17,125 nt of DNA, taken from positions 1-17,125 of the forward strand of contig CAKRHR010000054.1 in the NCBI GenBank assembly GCA_934339005.1. The letters are read 5' to 3'. This stretch comes from an uncultured Catenibacillus sp. GTDB taxonomy: Bacteria; Bacillota; Clostridia; Lachnospirales; Lachnospiraceae. How positions within the stretch are numbered: position 1 is the first letter of the stretch; every line of letters starts with the position of its first letter. The notes under the pieces are model-generated. The model saw only the letters and a program-made list of their open reading frames with translations. It had not been told where the DNA came from and searched no databases. Below are positions 13,827 through 17,125 of the stretch, in pieces. Made by a program: the position numbers and the translations under genes.

Positions 13827-16034
13827 TTAGTAAATACCAAGACTCTTTGTCTGATAACCTGCATAATCCGGAAGGAATGTATCAAGGAATGTACAAGGAT
13901 CACCAAAGTCCGGAGACCATCCTGACAAATCATAAACATCGTAGTTATTTTCATAACCATATGTTGCATAATAACCTGCGTAATACCATCCATTATAATC
14001 AACACCATCAATCAGGTTCACCTGAACTTTGCCTCCAAGGACTTTTTCAAGTGACTGTTTGTAAGCATTGACTTTGTTTGTATATGTTTCAGCAATAGAT
14101 GGATAAGGAATATCAATCTGGATTGGATTATCTTCATCAATTGTAATACCTAATGCAGAAAGTTCTTCAATGGCTGTGTTAAGTTCCTCAACTGCATTGT
14201 CCGGGTTATACCATCCATCAAAGCCATCACCTGAACCAATACCATCATTTGCCTCTTTATCCCATACTTTCACAGGGAAGTTATCAGCATCTATCTGAGC
14301 CTGAACGATTTCACCGTAATATGTACCTGCCGCAAATGTTGTATCTGTACCGTTAATAGATATAGTTGTATCTTCTTCAAGCTGTACAAAATTTGCAGGT
14401 GTATATGTATTTCTCAGTGAAGCATATTTAAGATCTTCACCAACTGCCTGTGCATTGTAAGTTGCTCTGTCAACTGCAAAAGAAAGTGCGCGTCTGAAAT
14501 GAACATTTCTCATCGCCTGTTTTGTTCTTTCTTTGTCTTCGTCTGTCTGAGATGAAACCACTTTTGTATCATCATTGAAGTTTGCAAATGCTGCTCGGTT
14601 CATATTGTAGAAGAATGTATACGTTGTTGCATCTGTGTCTGTAATAAAACCATATTCATCTAACTCGCCGGATTTCTTCGCAAGTTCAATAGATGCCGTT
14701 GTCAGATTTACAGAATCAAGTGTACCTGCTTTTAAGTCATTGTATGCTTTTGTCGCATCTGAGCCATCGTTAAACAACCATGTGATTGTCTTCACATTGA
14801 TATTATCTTTGTTCCAGTAAGATTCATTTTCCTTAAATACAATTGTGTTGCTTGCTGTTGCATTTGATACAATGTACGGACCACAATAAGCAATGGAGTT
14901 AGGATCTTTACCAAATGTATAATCTGAAGCACTTGCATCAAATTCTGCACCAAATTTACCGCCCTGTGATGTATAGTAACTTCTGCAAAGTGGAGCAAAA
15001 TCACTATAACCAAGCATAGTCATGAAATATGTCACAGGCTGTTCCAATGTATATTCAACTGTGTAATCATCTACAGCTTTAACACCGACATCTGCGATAT
15101 CTGTCACTTCACCATTAATATACTGGCTGGCATTTACGATAACACCTTCAAGCAAATATTCCTGTCCAGCCTGACAATCTAACAGATGCTGCATACCGGC
15201 TACAAAGTCATCTGCCTTCACTTCAGCAATCGCACGTCCCTGAGAATCTACCCACTCTACACCTTTTCTTAAGTGGAATGTATATGTCAGACCATCTTCT
15301 GATACTTCCCAGCTTTCAGCAAGTGCCGGCTGAATTGTGCCTTCTGTATCATATTCTACAAGCCCATCATATGTATTAACAATTGCATCACTATCAGATG
15401 CAAGATATGTAGCAAATTCATCCCATGTTGTCGGGTCTGATGTATAACCAAGAGTCAGACTGTCTTTTAAAGTGTAACCTTTTTCTTTAAGATAATCTTT
15501 AGCCCACTGCTCATATTCACCTGTGCCTTTTAATTCAGACCATTTAGCTTTCATCTCTGCACGATCTTCAGCTTTGATCAAATCTGTTGCAACAAGTGCC
15601 TGATGATATCTTGAGTAATCAGTACCCCAAAGTGTATAATCAAATGTATAAGGTGCCACTCTTGACATTGCATACATACCTTTACCTGAAGTTGCCGGCA
15701 AAATTACGGCTGACTCCATAAGTTTTGCTTCGGATACTGCCTGCATTGCAAACTTTTCAGAAATATTTTCAATATTCTCTGTCTGTTCATAAATATCATA
15801 AAAATCACCAAGTGCCAGATCATACACCTGTGAAGATACGGTGTCATAATCAGCACTGTCATCAACCGTTCCTTCACCTGATGCAGTTTCATCAGTATTT
15901 GCGGTTGTAGATTCATTTGCTGCGCCTGTACTGTCTGAGTTTGTTGTGCCACTATTACCGTTGCCACCACAAGCTGCAAGACCAAATGTCATTGTGCAGG
16001 CAAGCATAAGGCTTAACATTCTTTTTGATTTCAT
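13827..16034 (-). CDS. Oligopeptide ABC transporter substrate-binding lipoprotein, apparently circularly permuted
   Basis: This 735-residue lipoprotein begins with a signal peptide ending in LAAC (Cys22) and a Ser/Thr/Gly-rich tether (about 23-60). The solute-binding family 5 (OppA/DppA) domain starts at about 190: LVEYDTEGTIQPALAESWEV (225-244), then TYTFHLRKGVEW (250-261), and on to DLSGWSPDFGDPCTFLDTF near the end. OppA proteins normally continue about 90-100 residues past that last motif, but this one stops about 11 residues later. The missing part seems to lie at the N terminus instead. Residues 65-150 read like an OppA tail, with an EAKLMESAVILPATSGK segment and a SRVAPYTFDY segment resembling the usual last strands. 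It should bind peptides outside the membrane. No permease or ATPase gene is in the window, and it has its own promoter and terminator. GGGGAG about 10 bases before the ATG fixes the start. Confidence 0.9.
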   Translation of the reverse strand: MKSKRMLSLMLACTMTFGLAACGGNGNSGTTNSDSTGAANESTTANTDETASGEGTVDDSADYDTVSSQVYDLALGDFYDIYEQTENIENISEKFAMQAVSEAKLMESAVILPATSGKGMYAMSRVAPYTFDYTLWGTDYSRYHQALVATDLIKAEDRAEMKAKWSELKGTGEYEQWAKDYLKEKGYTLKDSLTLGYTSDPTTWDEFATYLASDSDAIVNTYDGLVEYDTEGTIQPALAESWEVSEDGLTYTFHLRKGVEWVDSQGRAIAEVKADDFVAGMQHLLDCQAGQEYLLEGVIVNASQYINGEVTDIADVGVKAVDDYTVEYTLEQPVTYFMTMLGYSDFAPLCRSYYTSQGGKFGAEFDASASDYTFGKDPNSIAYCGPYIVSNATASNTIVFKENESYWNKDNINVKTITWLFNDGSDATKAYNDLKAGTLDSVNLTTASIELAKKSGELDEYGFITDTDATTYTFFYNMNRAAFANFNDDTKVVSSQTDEDKERTKQAMRNVHFRRALSFAVDRATYNAQAVGEDLKYASLRNTYTPANFVQLEEDTTISINGTDTTFAAGTYYGEIVQAQIDADNFPVKVWDKEANDGIGSGDGFDGWYNPDNAVEELNTAIEELSALGITIDEDNPIQIDIPYPSIAETYTNKVNAYKQSLEKVLGGKVQVNLIDGVDYNGWYYAGYYATYGYENNYDVYDLSGWSPDFGDPCTFLDTFLPDYAGYQTKSLGIY

Positions 16035-16203
16035 AAAATCAATCTCCCCTTTCTCACATCAAGGTCTTAATTCTTTAATAAATGAACATTTATCCGACAA
16101 CTCTCGATGTTTTCCATTAGATTTCTTTGCATTCATTTTCAACTTACATATATTACGCCATTTACTTCTTTATGGTAAAGCAAAGAAACTTTATATGTTT
16201 AAT

Positions 16204-16232
16204 ATAATAAAGTGTTTTTGAATTTTTGTCAA
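16204..16232 (-). promoter_or_regulatory. Sigma-A promoter of the oligopeptide-binding protein gene
   Basis: On the minus strand a consensus TTGACA (16232-16227) and TATTAT (16209-16204) are separated by 17 bases. The start codon is at 16034, giving an untranslated leader of about 160 bases in which I see no clear structure. Confidence 0.85.
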
Positions 16233-16411
16233 GCACTTCTTGCATTTTCATCAACAATGTCATTTCAATTCATCGTGCAGGAAGAAAGAATGTCTTGCCA
16301 TTCTTGCATACAACTATTGTGATAAGCATTATTCTTAACTATTAATAAAATCAGTATATAAGGGTTATTAAGTATACAGATATATAATAATCCCGAACAG
16401 TATCTCAACTT

Positions 16412-16448
16412 AAAAAGCGTCTGAAGACTGTTTTTAATCTTCAGACGC
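16412..16448 (-). terminator. Intrinsic terminator of mnmA
   Basis: Perfect 11-bp GC-containing arms (16417-16427 and 16438-16448) enclose a 10-base loop. On the minus strand the stem is followed by five T (16416-16412). It lies about 20 bases past the mnmA stop. Confidence 0.9.
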
Positions 16449-16468
16449 CTGATTATTTTATATTATAT

Positions 16469-17125
16469 TTATAAAATCCGTCCACCACCGACAACAATAT
16501 CGCCATCATAAAATACAACAGCCTGTCCAGGTGTCATGGCACGAACCGGCTCATCAAAAACCACTTTAACAATTTCTGTACCATCTTCACGCACCTCAGA
16601 AGTTACTACACATGGTGCTCCCTGATGAGCATAACGTACTTTTGCAGTCAGATGCAACGGTTCTGTCGGACGTTCGATTGCCATCCAGTTAACATCATCA
16701 GCCACAAGCATACTTCCAAAAACATCTTCATTTGTACCAATGACAACTTCATTTGTTTCCGGGCGTATATCTGTGACAAATACCGGATAACCCATTGCAA
16801 GATTTAAGCCCTTGCGCTGTCCTATTGTATAAGAGGTAATCCCTTTATGCTGTCCGAGAATATTGCCATCTTTATCAACAAAATTACCGGCAGGCATCAT
16901 CTTTCCTGTATATTCTTCAAGAAATTTTTTATAATTACCATCCGGTACAAAACAGATATCCTGACTGTCCGGTTTGTTTGCAACCGGCAGACCAATCTCT
17001 GCAGCCATGGCACGAATCTCATCTTTTGTATAGGCACCTACCGGCATCAGTGTATGTGAAAGCTGTTCCTGTGTCAGATTATACAGTGCATATGTCTGGT
17101 CCTTATAGCTTGGGGCTTTCTGGAG
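16469..17125 (-). CDS. mnmA: tRNA-specific 2-thiouridylase MnmA, C-terminal part
   Basis: The frame is open to the window edge, so only the last 218 residues are seen. The true start is beyond 17125. MnmA thiolates uridine 34 of Lys, Glu and Gln tRNAs, using ATP and sulfur relayed from a cysteine desulfurase. Visible signs are SYKDQTYALYNLTQEQL at the edge, PVGAYTKDEIR and the catalytic motif DSQDICF. The last contains the conserved persulfide-forming cysteine (codon 16954-16952). Further downstream are GQHKGITSYTIGQRKGL and the C-terminal beta-barrel domain ending in VVGGGRIL. An ATG at 17047 is internal to the conserved region and is not the start. The enzyme is cytoplasmic and functionally unrelated to its neighbour. 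Confidence 0.95.
   Translation of the reverse strand, partial: LQKAPSYKDQTYALYNLTQEQLSHTLMPVGAYTKDEIRAMAAEIGLPVANKPDSQDICFVPDGNYKKFLEEYTGKMMPAGNFVDKDGNILGQHKGITSYTIGQRKGLNLAMGYPVFVTDIRPETNEVVIGTNEDVFGSMLVADDVNWMAIERPTEPLHLTAKVRYAHQGAPCVVTSEVREDGTEIVKVVFDEPVRAMTPGQAVVFYDGDIVVGGGRIL

Overview
The window looks like a chromosomal segment from an anaerobic Clostridia member, most probably Lachnospiraceae. This is an inference from AT-rich intergenic DNA, strong GGAGG-type ribosome sites, a five-gene sodium-pumping decarboxylase cluster, DapL-type lysine synthesis, a YtaF-like protein and a large oligopeptide-binding lipoprotein. I see no rRNA, tRNA, CRISPR array, insertion sequence or phage gene.

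Layout. (1) 10-5742, minus strand: a biotin-dependent decarboxylase operon, read from right to left. It encodes an acyl-CoA-type carboxyltransferase, a lipoprotein-anchored OadG-like gamma subunit, a separate biotin carrier, the OadB membrane pump and an OadA-type carboxyltransferase. It has a candidate promoter and a structured-looking leader on the right, and a long hairpin after the last gene. (2) 5807-9229: two different serine D-Ala-D-Ala carboxypeptidases on the minus strand flank a plus-strand YtaF/MntP-like membrane protein. (3) 9325-12369, minus strand: an intact GH31 alpha-glucosidase, preceded by the decayed remains of a glycogen debranching enzyme and a type I pullulanase. This suggests a former alpha-glucan debranching cluster of which only GH31 survives. 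(4) 12412-13779, plus strand: dapL with a near-consensus promoter and a 15-bp terminator. (5) 13827-16232, minus strand: a single-gene unit for an oligopeptide-binding lipoprotein whose domain order appears circularly permuted. (6) 16412-17125, minus strand: the 3' part of mnmA with its terminator.

How the genes work together: the decarboxylase subunits would remove CO2 from oxaloacetate and/or an acyl-CoA via one shared biotin carrier and use the energy to export Na+. The two carboxypeptidases trim peptidoglycan stem peptides and DapL makes meso-diaminopimelate precursor, so several genes concern the cell wall, although they are not co-transcribed. The items most worth a second look are the permuted binding protein, the two-carboxyltransferase Na+ pump, the hairpin that buries the start of the second carboxypeptidase, and the deletion-scarred pullulanase/debranching remnants.
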